This document shows positions 46,908-58,000 of a DNA stretch of 64,000 bases, in pieces. The translations under genes and the position numbers were made by a program. The notes below the pieces were generated by a model that saw nothing but the letters and a program-made list of their open reading frames with translations, was not told the DNA's origin and searched no databases. Numbering within the stretch: position 1 is the first letter of the stretch; every line of letters begins with the position of its first letter. The DNA lies in the NCBI GenBank assembly GCA_034231615.1, contig CM067318.1, positions 36,055,382 to 36,119,381 of the forward strand, written 5' to 3'. The stretch is from Meghimatium bilineatum. Taxonomy: Eukaryota; Mollusca; Gastropoda; Stylommatophora; Philomycidae.

Positions 46908-47720
46908 ACTTCTGCGTTCGCTCTCCAACATGACAGTAAGTGTTCCGCCGGAAAACGTAAAGTACGTTGTGCTGCTAGTTCCACAGCAGAGATTTTATTT
47001 GCCCCTCGGTAGGACCTTCAATTCTGAGACCCAGCACATCCATTTTCTTCATGCCTTTAGTTCTGGTGGTGCGCTTCCCTAGTCTGTGACAGCCTTCCTA
47101 TTTGTCACCAGGTGATGTGTGTTGACTCATACATGACTGGGCCATGATGGTTTATCACTCACTGCGCCCGTAGACTTTTCAGACCAAAACATGTCCCTGA
47201 GTGGCAGTCTCCATGAAGACAGTAGTCATGGATTTAGGCTTGGGATGACTACACCCTTATCGCACGAGGTGTTGTGCTGCCAGTAAGCTCGTCTCCCAAA
47301 ATTATACATTTTGTACCTGTGCCCATCGGTTACTGTACCTTTTCTCTCTGTTAGAGTGATTCCGGTACAGGAAAACATTGACTGTAGAGTTGGGCTTGGG
47401 TTAATTTATCCTCTTAGCCAAGGTGTCATTCACCAAATTCGTGAAACTCTCGTCGGAGTCTCTATACGTTTATGAAGAGCACCAGGGCCTGGAAGATTGT
47501 TCTCGAGCTGAACAAACTCTCACAGTGAGCATGATTATGTAAATAAAATTTAAAAATCATCGATGGTAGAGTTGGGCCTGATCGGTTAGGAGCACTGGTG
47601 ACTAGAAGCCTGTTTTTGAATTAAACAGCATTTTAGTTTTGATTTTCTTCAACATTTTCCCTTTGTTTGCATGTAGCACTTTCATTGTACTTAGTATATT
47701 GTCTTTTGGACTCACTATTT
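46908..47720 (-). repeat. R3 dispersed repeat, sense minus
   Basis: Begins (at the tail end) CTTCTGCGTTCGCTCTCCAA and includes CCCAGCACATCCATTTTCTT, TAGTCTGTGACAGCCTTCCT and CCCATCGGTTACTGTACC. It matches 16290-17300 in direction and 48190-49252 in reverse. The boundary near 47720 is approximate. Confidence 0.7.
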
Positions 47721-47874
47721 GTGATGATATCTGCCTATTTCATGACAATTTGAAAGCAAATACATCATACACTGACTTGTTACAAATAATGCTTAATTAA
47801 GAGTGTCAGTTTGACACAAATCTTGTGTTCAGTATTTTTTAAGTTACTCTCATTATCAATGAACCTCCAACATT

Positions 47875-48185
47875 CTCTGTCTTGTTTTGGTGGTGCACTC
47901 TGCTAGACTAACCTGTCCATTTGATGTTTCCCTCCCACTAGTATCTATGCCTACCTCTTGCTTACCTTCCCTTACGTTAAGGTCAACGTATGTTTTATAT
48001 GTCCAAAATATTTTATTTGTTTGTTTTCTATTTCATTTTATATGTAGTTATTTTTTTATATGCAGTGTTGTCAGAACCTCTTTGTTCATTTTCTTCTCTT
48101 TCCATTAAAGTTCTCCCTATTCTTCTATATATCCACATCTCACAGGTATCGATTATCCATGTTTCTGAACCATAATTAGGGTGCA
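47875..48185 (-). pseudogene. Non-LTR retrotransposon C-terminal fragment
   Basis: Minus strand from 48180: NYGSETWIIDTCEMWIYRRI then GRTLMEREENEQ, the RT thumb end. Downstream (48000-47880) it continues in broken frames. The related copy at 56995-57510 reads MYGSETWTMNKLEIDKIYAF. Confidence 0.75.
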
Positions 48186-48189
48186 AAGG

Positions 48190-49252
48190 GTACTGCACAC
48201 TGCTCTTGGCAAACCCAGGGTTAGCAGATAACCAAGTTCCCAAAAGTACCTCATCGTGGTGCAGCCTGGAAACATACAGCTGCTTGTGCTGATTCTGGCT
48301 AAACCTTTTGGGGATCGTTAATGTGGAGGCAGCAGGTGGAAAGAGAACTGACTACAAAAGATACAATCAATGTCTCCGACACCACTGCGCCAATACACAG
48401 TGACCCTGGTCAGTCTGGCCCAAGCATTGGAGGGGCGACCAATGAAAGTGACACGAAAAGGTAGATACATGGCGAGATACGAAAAGAAAATATACTGAGT
48501 ACAGTGAAAGAGCAGCACAGCGCCATAGGGCAGTGCCAAGTGCAAATAGAAAGGGAAAACGCTGCAAGGAAATTGGAACTACAAGTTCTGTTAGCTCGAG
48601 ACAAGCTTCTAGTTACCGGTGCTCCTTACGGGCAAAAACCTACACCCAGTTGTGGGCGCCTAGCAAAGAAAGCATCCCAGGCGCCCAACTCTAATATCGA
48701 GCTTTCCTATACCGGAAACATGCTCGTGGAGAGAAAGGGTTCTGTACCCAAGGGGCTGTGGCACAAACGGGACAAGGACGTTCAACTCGAGAACAGCCTT
48801 GCCCCCAAACGCATGGTGAGACTCAGACGAGGGGGTTCACAATGTCGGTGAATGACACCTCAGCTATAAAGGCAAAAGAGCCTGGGTACAACTCTTCTGT
48901 CGAGTTCTTCCTTTATTGGAATCAGGCGTATGGATGAGGAAAAAGTTCAGTATCCGATGGGCACAGGCACAGAAAGTCTAATTACATGAGGCAAGTTCAT
49001 TGAATGGGGTACACCTCGTGCAAGAGACGTGAACGACAATAGTCTCCGCAACAGATAGGCAGGCTGTCACTACCTGAATAAAGGCATGAAGAAAATGGAT
49101 GTACTGGGCCTCGAATGTCCAGGCCACAAAGTGAGCCAACAGAGGTGCAAATAACAGTTCAACTGTGGAACTAGCAGTACATGCTTCACGCTCCCTTGAG
49201 GAAATCACATGATTTATTCGTTGTGGTTATCAGAGAGCGAACACAGAAGAAC
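48190..49252 (+). repeat. R3 dispersed repeat, sense plus, longest copy
   Basis: Ends GAGAGCGAACACAGAAGAA at 49234-49252, the shared tail of R1 and R1b. A 115-residue open frame (48504-48851) holds LLARDKLLVTGAP and SYTGNMLVERKGSVPKG, similar in the same frame to the sense strand of 16745-16978. No domain was recognised. It might be the 5' or 3' part of an unidentified retroelement. Confidence 0.7.
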
Positions 49253-49394
49253 CATAATTTAGAATAGATGTATCATTTTATATTATCATTTCAGTTTGTT
49301 AATAGTTTCCTTATGCCATTGAAATTATTTTTATCCATCCCTATTCTCTTTTTAACTTCTGTTTCACATCTACCATCATTTATGATTATGTGTC

Positions 49395-49553
49395 ATTATC
49401 TCCTTCAGCTTCATTCTCAAATTTCCGCTGGATCTCTCTTGTAGCAGGACAATGGTCGTACCAGATTTCCAGCAGGATGTAGTCCAGAGAATGGACTGCG
49501 TTGTGTCGCCGTTTTATTTGCGCCAATGACCTGACACATCCATCTTCGGCGGA
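49395..49553 (-). mobile_element. R1b short SINE-like element
   Basis: Exact 11-bp target duplication GATTATGTGTC (49384-49394 and 49554-49564). Length 159 bp, with ATTCTCAAATTTCCGCTGG, ATGTAGTCCAGAGAATGGA and TGACACATCCATCTTCG. Confidence 0.92.
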
Positions 49554-49617
49554 GATTATGTGTCTAAAATATTAGTAATGATCTACGTGTAATATCTCTC
49601 CACATATTGTTAGTTAC

Positions 49618-49960
49618 TCTAATAACATACAAAATACCAACTATCTATCTATTGTCATTTCTGCTTATGCTGTTATTTGGGGGGGGGGGGTGTTGGAGTT
49701 GACTGTCTTTGACCACTTGGATTGCACTGGTCATGGTCAGCAGGTATCTCTTTAAGGTATTTTTATTGTCTTCACCCATCTTGTTATTGGTCTTCCTCGT
49801 GCCCTGTAACTCAATTTTATGCTGTTGTATGTTTCATTCTCATAACATGGCCAACCACCTGGAACTTTGTTTCTCCATTGATCTCATTTCACATGCTGTG
49901 ATATTTTTCACTAGTGTCTTTGTCAAGAGCCATATTTGACATTGGTAACACAGAGTTGGT
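49618..49960 (-). pseudogene. Non-LTR retrotransposon 3' fragment, (ATAG)n-tail family
   Basis: Minus strand: KFQVVGHVMRMKHTTA is the C-terminal signature, and the far end is CTATCTATCTATTGTC (the tail, read on plus at 49641-49660). A run of ten or more G interrupts it near 49678. Confidence 0.65.
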
Positions 49961-50500
49961 ATAAAAATATTGTTTATTAATCAAAATACTAAAAACATGC
50001 ATGACAATTCCTACAATTGCTGCTCCAGTATTGAAATTTGACAATGAATTCATGTCCTAACTCCTTGAAAGGCACTTAATGCATATTTAGATGATATATT
50101 TACAACATATAATTTGTAAAATGTATATCAATGTTACCTAAGGGGGTTGTCCATAAATTACATCAACAAATAATTTTGACCAATTTTTCCCCCACCCCTG
50201 TCACAAACTTTCAAGAATTCAGAGATACCACCCTTCCCAAATGGCTGATACTTTCATCAAAGGATAAACTGAACAGTCACTGCATATCACATAAACAGTA
50301 CAACATTCGAGACAACAGGAGGCAAGTAAACTCAATATCATATAGTAAATAAATATAATAAGAAAATAATTGAATAGCTTATGTTTCTTTCATTATTTCA
50401 TTGTATTCTTTTTTTGTGTGCTAATATTTCATTCCCAGATTTGTCAGTCTCTATCACATATAACTGTATAACCTGCTTGTTGTGTGTTCCATTCTGTGTT
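49961..50500. other. Intergenic DNA without recognised features
   Basis: Nothing recognised. 50511-50534 has a weak TTGATAAAATACTTTTTGGTC hammerhead-like remnant. Confidence 0.35.
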
Positions 50501-50542
50501 TGTTCCTATCTTGATAAAATACTTTTTGGTCGATTCTGCATA

Positions 50543-50944
50543 CAGTGGAATTCCTTTATAGCGAATTCTTTTATAAAATTTTGGTACAGTACTAGTAGAT
50601 GTCACCACATAGTCGAGTTATTTCCCTTGTCTACGTTTGTAAATTTTCATTTAATAATTTAAATATTTATTTATTTAGGGTTTGGGTAGTTGTGTTTTAC
50701 ACAACTAACCCCAACACTAAATAAATATTTCATTTATTAAATGAATATAAAATTTACAAACATAGACAAGGGAAATAATTAAACATGTGGCGTCTACTGT
50801 ACCCAAATTTCTGTATATAACACTTTTCAAAATCCCCAATTATATTTATTCTATATTTATTGATTGCACTATATATAGCGAGATTCTGTTATCACATACA
50901 TATTTTGTTTGTCCTGACCAAGCTGTTATAACAGGATTCCACTG
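50543..50944. mobile_element. pogo-like MITE with a nested foldback element
   Basis: CAGTGGAATTCCTTTATAGC at the left and AACAGGATTCCACTG at the right, flanked by TA (50541-50542 and 50945-50946). Removing 50582-50804 plus one duplication leaves a normal copy. Confidence 0.8.
50582..50804. mobile_element. Foldback MITE, near-perfect palindrome
   Basis: Arms GGTACAGTACTAGTAGATGT and, reversed, GTCTACTGTACC, continuing as inverted repeats almost to the centre (GTAGTTGTGT / ACACAACTA). Flanked by AAATTT on both sides (50576-50581 and 50805-50810), a likely 6-bp duplication. About 220 bp. Confidence 0.82.
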
Positions 50945-50946
50945 TA

Positions 50947-51770
50947 TTTCTTTCATGTAAAATTTCTATTCAACCAATCATTTACCTTTAAAAAGAGAAA
51001 ATCTCTAATAACATTAAAATATATAGATAAACATAAAGAAATCATATAGGAAATCATGTTATATTCACATGTTCAACAAATTTCTATGTACACAGAAGCA
51101 ATCAACTAAACACTGATCAATAATTTGTCATGTTAACAAAATTAAAAAATCTCGAGCTATCATTAAAGCATGAAAATATGATAGATAAATTACTAATCTG
51201 AACACAAACAACTGAATATTACTGTATATGCATGTTACAATAAGCAACATATTTACAGCAAAATTTTAAAACAATTGTCACTTAAAGCAGATAACATTGG
51301 ATAGTATAATCACTGACAGTATCACCACAAGACATTTCCAAGAAAACAATGATGCATGCAACTTGATAGTATTTTATATGAAAACCTGCCAATATAACAC
51401 TACCCCAGTTTCTGAAAGTAACAATGGAACATCACATTAAGTATGGAAACATTTACTGTCCATACCAAGTTTTAGTGTAAAGGGTAAAATAAATAATTGA
51501 TAAAACATAATCATTTAAGGCACAGGAGACCAATATGTTGGCACTAAGGCTAGCAGCAGATATACACATGTGCGCATCACCTCAATACTTGCACCATGAA
51601 TAACTATTTCAGCTTGTCTGAATCTACACATAACATATGTACGCATTCTGTAACAAAATATAGAGCACAACTGTTTCATAAATTTTGAGGGGGGGGGGGA
51701 TATTACTCAAACGTATGATCTTGTGACTCAAAATTATTATTCTAACAAAACATGGCAGTTTAAATACAAC
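50947..51770. other. Intergenic DNA without recognised features
   Basis: Nothing recognised; a run of ten G near 51690. Confidence 0.35.
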
Positions 51771-51772
51771 TG

Positions 51773-51945
51773 AATCTCTCTATAGCGCATCCTTTTACAA
51801 CTTACTTCCCTATATAAAATCACATTTCAAAATCTCCAATTATATTGATTCTATATTGGTTGTACTGTATTTGGCAAATTTCTGTTATTACATACATATT
51901 TTGTTGTCTGAACCAATCTGTTATATCGAGACTCCCCTATTAAAA
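51773..51945. repeat. pogo-like MITE, diverged
   Basis: ACAACTGAATCTCTCTATAG, TTTCAAAATCTCCAATTATA, TTACATACATATTTTGTTG and TGTTATATCGAGACTCCCCT keep the family order. Confidence 0.7.
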
Positions 51946-52063
51946 ATAAAATTCAATTTCTGTTTTCTTCTCATCCAACAATCATTGTTCACAGTAAATT
52001 ATTTATCTGCAACAAGTTCTTAGTAAATGACTGACCATCTTGTTTTCTTATAATTTTTTAAAC

Positions 52064-52180
52064 CATTAGATATAACCCATGGTAGCGAAATGACTAAGTC
52101 ACTCGCCTGCAGATCTGGGGACCTGGATTAAATTTCTGTTAGCAATAGCAATTGTATGTTATATGTGGAATCACATGGTT
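52064..52180 (+). mobile_element. Degenerate tRNA-derived SINE
   Basis: GGTAGCGAAATGACTAAGTC (A box) and GGGGACCTGGATTAAATTTC (B box) are arranged as in a tRNA. It is short and its ends are unresolved. Confidence 0.5.
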
Positions 52181-52199
52181 TAGAGCATACAAAAACTGC

Positions 52200-52410
52200 T
52201 GCACTCCTCTTTGTTCATGATCAGACACCTGCAGATTAGCAGGATAAAGTTTGGAGAACAGAATGTGCTGTCATAGCTTACAGCTTGGCTGCACCATTTA
52301 ACACTCAACATCAACATAGATTTAGGTCACTTTGAATATCTGTAGGATAGGCCAACCTTCTTAATTGCCTCTTATAATATGCATGGCCCACATACTTTCT
52401 TTAATTCAAA
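52200..52410 (-). repeat. R1 SINE-like element, diverged
   Basis: CACCTGCAGATTAGCAGGAT, TTGGAGAACAGAATGTGCTG and ATTGCCTCTTATAATATGCA follow the R1 order. Confidence 0.65.
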
Positions 52411-53160
52411 ATATGGATATCATTCCATTTTCAAGTGCATGTGAAAGTCTTCTCACAGATCAAACTCATTATAATCTTTAAGACAGCCAACACTAAGACT
52501 ATATCAGCCGTTATCAAGATAATTGGTCCCCTTCTTTTGTCAGTTCAATCCTGCAGTATGTGTTGATTTCTGGACACCACGAGTAACAGATACAACAAGC
52601 TTGAACAGAAAATGAAACATCAAATTTCTAAAAGCATGGATAAAATATGACCGTCATTATGTGTATATTTAAAGTTAGTAGCCCTATTATAATGGAATCC
52701 ACCTATAGTGCATTCTGTCATATAACACTTTTCAAAATCCTCTATTATATTTATTATATATTGTTTGTACCGAGTTCGATCCTCGTCACAGGCAATTGTG
52801 CATCCGGAACGTTCTGAAAGCACTGGCAAACTACTAAAGGTATTTATAATGCCTAGAAAAATCACTACAGCCAAAAATGCTAGGTTAGTCACGTCCTGAC
52901 TAGTTTATGCTACCAATTTTTTGGTTAAACAGAATTCCAATGTATATTATATTATTGTCAGGGTTATAGATATGTTTTCAGTAGGATGTGTGTGTGTGTG
53001 TTTACCTAAAAAAAAAAAGTCACTCGCACATTTTCATAATTTCCTACTTTTGATAAGAAATTTTATGATCTAATTGTGAAAAATTGTTATAGGAGGAGTT
53101 TGTTCTGATGTGCTAAGGGGACTATTTTTATGTAACATGCCCACATCTTTTTCTTCTAGA
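52411..53160. other. Intergenic DNA with repeat scraps
   Basis: 52690-52770 is a pogo-like MITE left half. It joins directly to GTACCGAGTTCGATCCTCGT (B-box-like, 52768-52790), perhaps a SINE fragment inserted in the MITE. No gene. Confidence 0.45.
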
Positions 53161-53340
53161 ATATATAAAGTAAGAAAGGGCAGTGAATGGGAGAAGATCG
53201 ACATTGAGAAAAAAATGACTGACTAACATAAATTCAACTAGATAAATCATGTAGGAAATGAACTGGTATCATGGCAGAAGTTATAGTACAAGAGCTTGCC
53301 CAGCTAACTCTGGAAACCACAAGAAATAACTAGAATATAT
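53161..53340 (+). repeat. Repeat also present at 54605-54665
   Basis: AAAGTAAGAAAGGGCAGTGA, GGAGAAGATCGACATTGAG and TCATGGCAGAAGTTATAGTA recur at 54608-54670, where they run into the (ATC)n-tailed LINE end. Part of that LINE's 3' region. Confidence 0.65.
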
Positions 53341-53379
53341 AGGGAAATTATGGCATAATTATGATGCAGAATCTTGGCT

Positions 53380-53880
53380 TGCAGTGTGCCAAAGGTTGCT
53401 GATGGTGTGCTAATAACATACCACCAGTAGAAACAGATGGTCACATAACTAGAAAGCTATCAACACAAGGTGACTATCAGAACAATTCATTCTATGCCAC
53501 TGAACATAACTGAGCCTGAAGTTCAAGATTAGCAATGCAATAGTTGGTGGTTTGTTGCTGATTCAGCTGTAGACAGGCTCATACCCTTTGATCCAATGCC
53601 ACCGTGTGCTATATACACGTGTATGTGAGCTGTTTTGTTCTGTATAAGGTGTTGCATTTATCTTGTTTCAGAGAGAGGGCAACACAATAATCTATATATG
53701 TGAACAAGCACTTCATACTGCAGAGCATATACACTTAAAAAATGACCACAATATCATTGAAATGTTGAGGCAAACACACTGACCCATAGGAACAACACTG
53801 GACGAAAAACTATATGGACTTCTGAGAGGTCAAACTGCAGATATAAGCATATTCCAGGTGAATGAAAGATGAAGAATCTA
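53380..53880 (+). pseudogene. Non-LTR retrotransposon C-terminal Cys domain, heavily decayed
   Basis: LKFKISNAI-like and, after a 120-bp interruption at about 53545-53665, GNTIIYICEQALHTAEHIHL then GTTLDEKLYGLLRG, matching the C-terminus of 29139-29800. The insert includes an ATCCAGCGGTCCATGGGC-like piece also seen near 18040 and 20030. Confidence 0.65.
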
Positions 53881-54128
53881 ACAAGTACAGTGTCTTTTTT
53901 CTGTGGAATTTGATTTTCTTGTTCATCTATTGACAATCAGATCTTTGAAAGGCTGTGTACACTGCTTAGAGGTCTCTCTAATTACTAGCAGTAATGAAAA
54001 ATAACTTATGCTAAGGTCAAACAACTTGATTTTTCGTCACTGATGCCAAATCAGTACAGCATTTGTGGTCAATTTTGTATACAGAATAGTTGTGCTCATA
54101 TATTGTGTGCTATACCTTAAACACATTA

Positions 54129-54297
54129 CAGTAGAATCCCGTTATAACAACTTGATTTGGACCAAGTACTAAAGTACTAACTTTTTAAAATCCACAATTA
54201 TATTTATTCTATATTGTTTGTACTGTATGTAGCAAATTTCTGTTATTACATACAGATTTTGTCAGTCCTGACCAAAATGTTATAACTGGATTCACTG
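54129..54297. mobile_element. pogo-like MITE, complete (169 bp)
   Basis: CAGTAGAATCCCGTTATAAC at the left and TATAACTGGATTCACTG at the right; TA at 54127-54128 and 54298-54299. It serves as the reference copy for the family. Confidence 0.82.
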
Positions 54298-54604
54298 TAT
54301 ACGTTATAAATATCTATGTCATAGATTATGGCATCGGCCTACTGACACAACTAGATAGATTGGAACAATTCCGCAATGAGAGCTGTACTAAGGATATGAC
54401 CATCACTAATACAATGAGATTTTTGCTCAATCTCCCCAGTATTAGTGTGATTTTAAGTAGTGCAAATGAAGACATATCTGAAAGTAGCAATACTCTCAAC
54501 ACCCATTGCACCAATGTCTGGATGGGACAAAGGGAAAACGAATCAAGTGGCATATGTCATGGATGGCAGAAGCTGAAGACACACTGTGAAGAGTATGTGA
54601 AATA

Positions 54605-54832
54605 GAAGTAAGAAAGGGCAGTGAATGGGAGAGGATCGACATTGAGTCATGGCAGAAGTTATAGTACAAGAGCTTTCCGTGCACGAATCGGACATCTACG
54701 AACTCACAAGCCAAGTTAGACAATTGCCAGTTTATTGTTATTATGTTTTTCTTTTTCTCATCGCATTCATTTGTTTTTCATTTCATGCCATGCTCATCTT
54801 CACTTGCGAAGGAGGAACATCATCATCATCAT
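54605..54832 (+). pseudogene. Non-LTR retrotransposon 3' UTR with (ATC)n tail
   Basis: AGCTTTCCGTGCACGAATCG to GGAGGAACATCATCATCATC matches 5660-5826. The coding part is missing. Confidence 0.75.
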
Positions 54833-54889
54833 ATCGAGCATAATGATGGAGATAGAGGGAGTTACAGCAGCACTGAGTTGATTGATAAC

Positions 54890-55390
54890 TGATACATCAA
54901 CTCACTCGGTAATACAGACTCTCAAAGCATGCTGCATAAGATAGAAGAGAGTATGTTGAGAAAGAAAATGGTTGCACTACTGAACAACTCAGTTGTATAG
55001 AGCATTACATTAGATTACTGTTGGAGTCAGAGGAAACAAAATAGCGGACTCATTAGCAGATAATGCTGCAATTGGCGGTACAGTACTGAAAGAGATAAAG
55101 CTGACTAATAAAGTAGTCATAAATTCATTGCAAAATGAAGATGTTGACAATCAGACTGAAAACGTGCACACACAAGAATGACAGAAATAGACGTGATTAG
55201 AGGAGAGGAAAAAAAATGTACTCTTTGTGGAAAAAACCAAAGGTCACATAATCAACATCTGACTAGGACTTTACATCTGAGTCTACATACACTTGAATAG
55301 CTGTGAAACAGAGTGGAGCACTTACAGGAATGTCCCGTGTGCTATGATGCTAGTTTCTAATCAAGAATGTCCTAAATAGCAATAATTACT
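54890..55390 (+). pseudogene. Non-LTR retrotransposon RNase H C-terminal fragment
   Basis: GVRGNKIADSLADNAAIGGT (end of RNase H), LTNKVVINSLQNEDVDNQTE, then GHIINI and EWSTYRNVPCAMM (terminal Cys/His region). Stops and frameshifts throughout. Related to 8320-8490. Confidence 0.7.
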
Positions 55391-55450
55391 CATTTTCATG
55401 ATGTACAAGCGTGTTTAAGGGGTTAATCAATAACACACAATTCAGATATA

Positions 55451-56519
55451 CGAGGCGTGTTCAAATGAAAACGGGACTTGTTACACCACGCGTGATAGAG
55501 CGCACTAATATTGATGACATTTTGCACTAGTAATGAGTATCCAATAATTTACATACGGTCACGTGTTCATCTTCCCAGCATGCATATGTGCTGCAGAAGA
55601 CTGTTAACAATATGGCGGGTGTGATTCCGAACCCGTCCAAAGTGAATCAGCGTGCTGTGATCCAGTTTCTTTCATTTGAAGGATGTCAAGCAGTAGACAT
55701 TCATCGGAGAATGAAGGCAGCATATGGTGACAAATGTTTGTCGAGGACCAGAGTGATGGAGTGGGTGCGTATGTTTAAAGACGGACGTGAGTTAACGGCA
55801 GATCTTGCACGGCCAGGTCAGGCGCATATTGTTGCAACAGAAGAAGCCATAGCCGTGCTTGATAAAGCAGTACTGACTGACCGTCGTCGGAGCATTCGTT
55901 CGCTTGCAGAAGAATTCCATATGTCAATTGGGACAGCCCACATGGTTGTTCGGAAGAAATTGAACTATCGGAAGGTGTGTTCACAGTGGGTCCCACGGAT
56001 GTTGACTGACCACCATAAGGAAGAACGGATGGGGTGGAGTTTGAACCACCTGATGCGTTACAGGGCAGAGGGTGATGCATTTCTGTTGAGCATTGTGGCA
56101 GGTGATGAATCGTGGTGCCACCACTATGAACCGAGCAGCAAAATTGACAGCATGCAATGGAAACATCCAGGTTCACCAAAACCCAAAAAATTCAAGACAC
56201 AGGTTTCTGCAGATTTCCATTTGTTCGGACCGTTGAAGAAAGCACTAAAGGGACAGCGATTCAACAGCGACGCAGACGTGAAGACAGCGGTGACCACATG
56301 GTTCAGAGAACAGCCACGCAACTTTTTCTCGGACAGCATTCGACGTCTACCTAAACAGTGGGATGCTTGCCTAAATGCATACGGAGATTTTTTCTGATGA
56401 ACCCAGGTGCATTCTTATTCACAAGTGGTTGCTTTGTTCAATTCCGTTGAAAATATTAAATTGCGTATGAAACTTTTAAAATAAATCCACAAGTCCCGTT
56501 TTCATTTGAACACGCCTCA
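55451..56519 (+). mobile_element. mariner-family transposon, internally deleted, both ends intact
   Basis: 31-bp terminal inverted repeats (GAGGCGTGTTCAAATGAAAA then CGGGACTTGT), differing only at the outermost base, flanked by TA at 55449-55450 and 56520-56521. Length 1069 bp. The interior is one open transposase frame. Confidence 0.97.
55588..56397 (+). CDS. mariner transposase, in-frame internal deletion
   Basis: 269 residues against about 345 usual for the family. An N-terminal Mos1-type HTH domain (about 20-65, QAVDIHRRMKAAYGDKCLSR then VMEWVRMFKDG) and second HTH (about 88-125, RRRSIRSLAEEFHMSIGTAH) are intact. The catalytic domain keeps the first Asp (VAGDESWCHHYEP) and the third (SADFHLFGPLKK), then LPKQWDACLNAYGDFF. 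Between FKTQVS and ADFHLF (about 56200-56215) some 75 residues, including the HDN block with the second catalytic Asp, are missing, so it cannot cut DNA but should still bind its ends and perhaps dimerise. Met9 may be the true start. Confidence 0.93.
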   Translation: MLQKTVNNMAGVIPNPSKVNQRAVIQFLSFEGCQAVDIHRRMKAAYGDKCLSRTRVMEWVRMFKDGRELTADLARPGQAHIVATEEAIAVLDKAVLTDRRRSIRSLAEEFHMSIGTAHMVVRKKLNYRKVCSQWVPRMLTDHHKEERMGWSLNHLMRYRAEGDAFLLSIVAGDESWCHHYEPSSKIDSMQWKHPGSPKPKKFKTQVSADFHLFGPLKKALKGQRFNSDADVKTAVTTWFREQPRNFFSDSIRRLPKQWDACLNAYGDFF

Positions 56520-56914
56520 TACCACCATATTTAATGGTGTCAAAATATACTGGATATTTTTCATAACATTTGTAAACACATAGACAAATCAAATCAGCTT
56601 TATTGATATAAATTATTTATTTGTCTAGTGTACAGCTGTAGCAGCTATAATCCTCAACTAAATGTGAGGAAATAACAAGCTAAAGAAATACACTGGAATA
56701 TCATCCTAGGGCAACCGGTTCAAACAAATTTCCGTAACATTTTTCAAAATCCCAGTTTAAAAAAATGTCAGTCTTCATTTTAAAAATCCATGCATTTAAG
56801 CATACGTTCAGGTATGGCACATTATTTAAAAAAATTCTTGTGGTAAAAAGTACAAGCTCTTTTTGACCTCTGTATGTGTTTGAAAAGTTGCACGCAAGAC
56901 CATAAGTCATTCAA
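56520..56914. other. Intergenic DNA without recognised features
   Basis: Nothing recognised; a TTTTTCAAAATCCC fragment near 56745 recalls the pogo-like MITE. Confidence 0.35.
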
Positions 56915-57510
56915 CTACCATCATCATCATCATTAAGTTTCATCTCCGCAACAAAGTTTGGCTGCAACGGACCTCTTCGCCTGGGTACAGATCACTTGCC
57001 TTGGTGGTGCACTCTTCTATACTGTAACCTGTCCATATTGGGATGTTTCTCTCCCACTTATATTTCTGCCTGCCTCTTGCTCGTCTTCCCACTACTTTAC
57101 CCTCAAGTAAAGTCTTCATGTCTAAAGTACTTTATTTGTTTGATCTTTATTTCTTTTAATAGTTCTTTTATTTCATACATACTTTTGTTAGAACCTTTTT
57201 GTTCATTTTCTTCTCTTTCCATGAAATTCTTCCTGTTCTATATAAGTAAAGTAAAGTACAGTCTTACTTCCCGGATTAATTCGGTACCCATTTACGGCTG
57301 GGTCGCCTGGGAGCCGTTGCGATCTGAGAAACATTTCTGCCTCAACTGGGGAATGAACCCAGGACCACTCATGCGAAGCCAGTGCGCTAAACACTGGGCT
57401 ATGCAGATCCCATATTCTATATATCCACATCTCAAAGGCATAGATCTTGTCAATTTCTAGTTTGTTCATTGTCCATGTTTCTGAGCCATACAAAATATAT
57501 GTAGCATTTT
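56915..57510 (-). pseudogene. Non-LTR retrotransposon 3' part with (GAT)n tail, interrupted by a SINE
   Basis: Minus strand: YGSETWTMNKLEIDKIYAFE then MWIYR (thumb), interrupted at 57414-57245 by a tRNA-type SINE, then ERKRRKF-like broken frames and a 3' end GCAGCCAAACTTTGTTGCGG followed by (TGA)n at 56915-56935. Confidence 0.75.
57245..57414 (-). mobile_element. tRNA-derived SINE (family A), nested
   Basis: 9-bp target duplication TTCTATATA (57236-57244 and 57415-57423). Minus strand: GCCCAGTGTTTAGCGCACTGG (A box) and GGTCCTGGGTTCATTCCCC (B box), tail (TTAC)n. 170 bp, so about 87 bp shorter than the copy at 3386-3642, by loss of the 3' body. Confidence 0.9.
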
Positions 57511-58000
57511 ATAATTCTCATTTTTAGCTTGTTTGTAATTTTAACCACCAACAGTGTGACACAAATTGTTTTTACTGACTGTGTATGTTTGAACAAAGCC
57601 ATATTCAGTTCAAATATGTTGATGGTCATTGTTTACAACATTCTAATGTTAATGGTTTACAAGACAGAAAATGATATGTCGGCACGAATCCGGTAAAAAC
57701 CAATAAGCTGAAAGTGGTGTGTGTGTGTTAGGCTGGCAATCTTGTTTTTCATGCAAGGAAACATATTTGTACAGATGCTCCAAAAATAGCAAGAAGAACA
57801 GCTTCATGAGAAATAGACATCCTGCAGATATACTTAATGCAACAAACTAGATATTTCTATAGCAATAACTATTGAGATTTGTAGATGTTGCCATGAAAGC
57901 ATCAAAAACAACATACGATTGAATCTTTCCTTAAACCCAAAAATAAAAAAGTCTAATAATCCTCCCTCTTCCATCCCTTAAAAAAGAAACTACGATAAAC
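57511..58000. other. Intergenic DNA without recognised features
   Basis: Nothing recognised. Confidence 0.35.

Noticed and set aside
48504-48851. 115-codon frame in R3 as a gene
   Set aside because: The frame belongs to a dispersed repeat and is interrupted in the other copies; kept only as a note under R3.
55775-56179. 134-codon minus-strand frame
   Set aside because: Antisense shadow of the mariner transposase.
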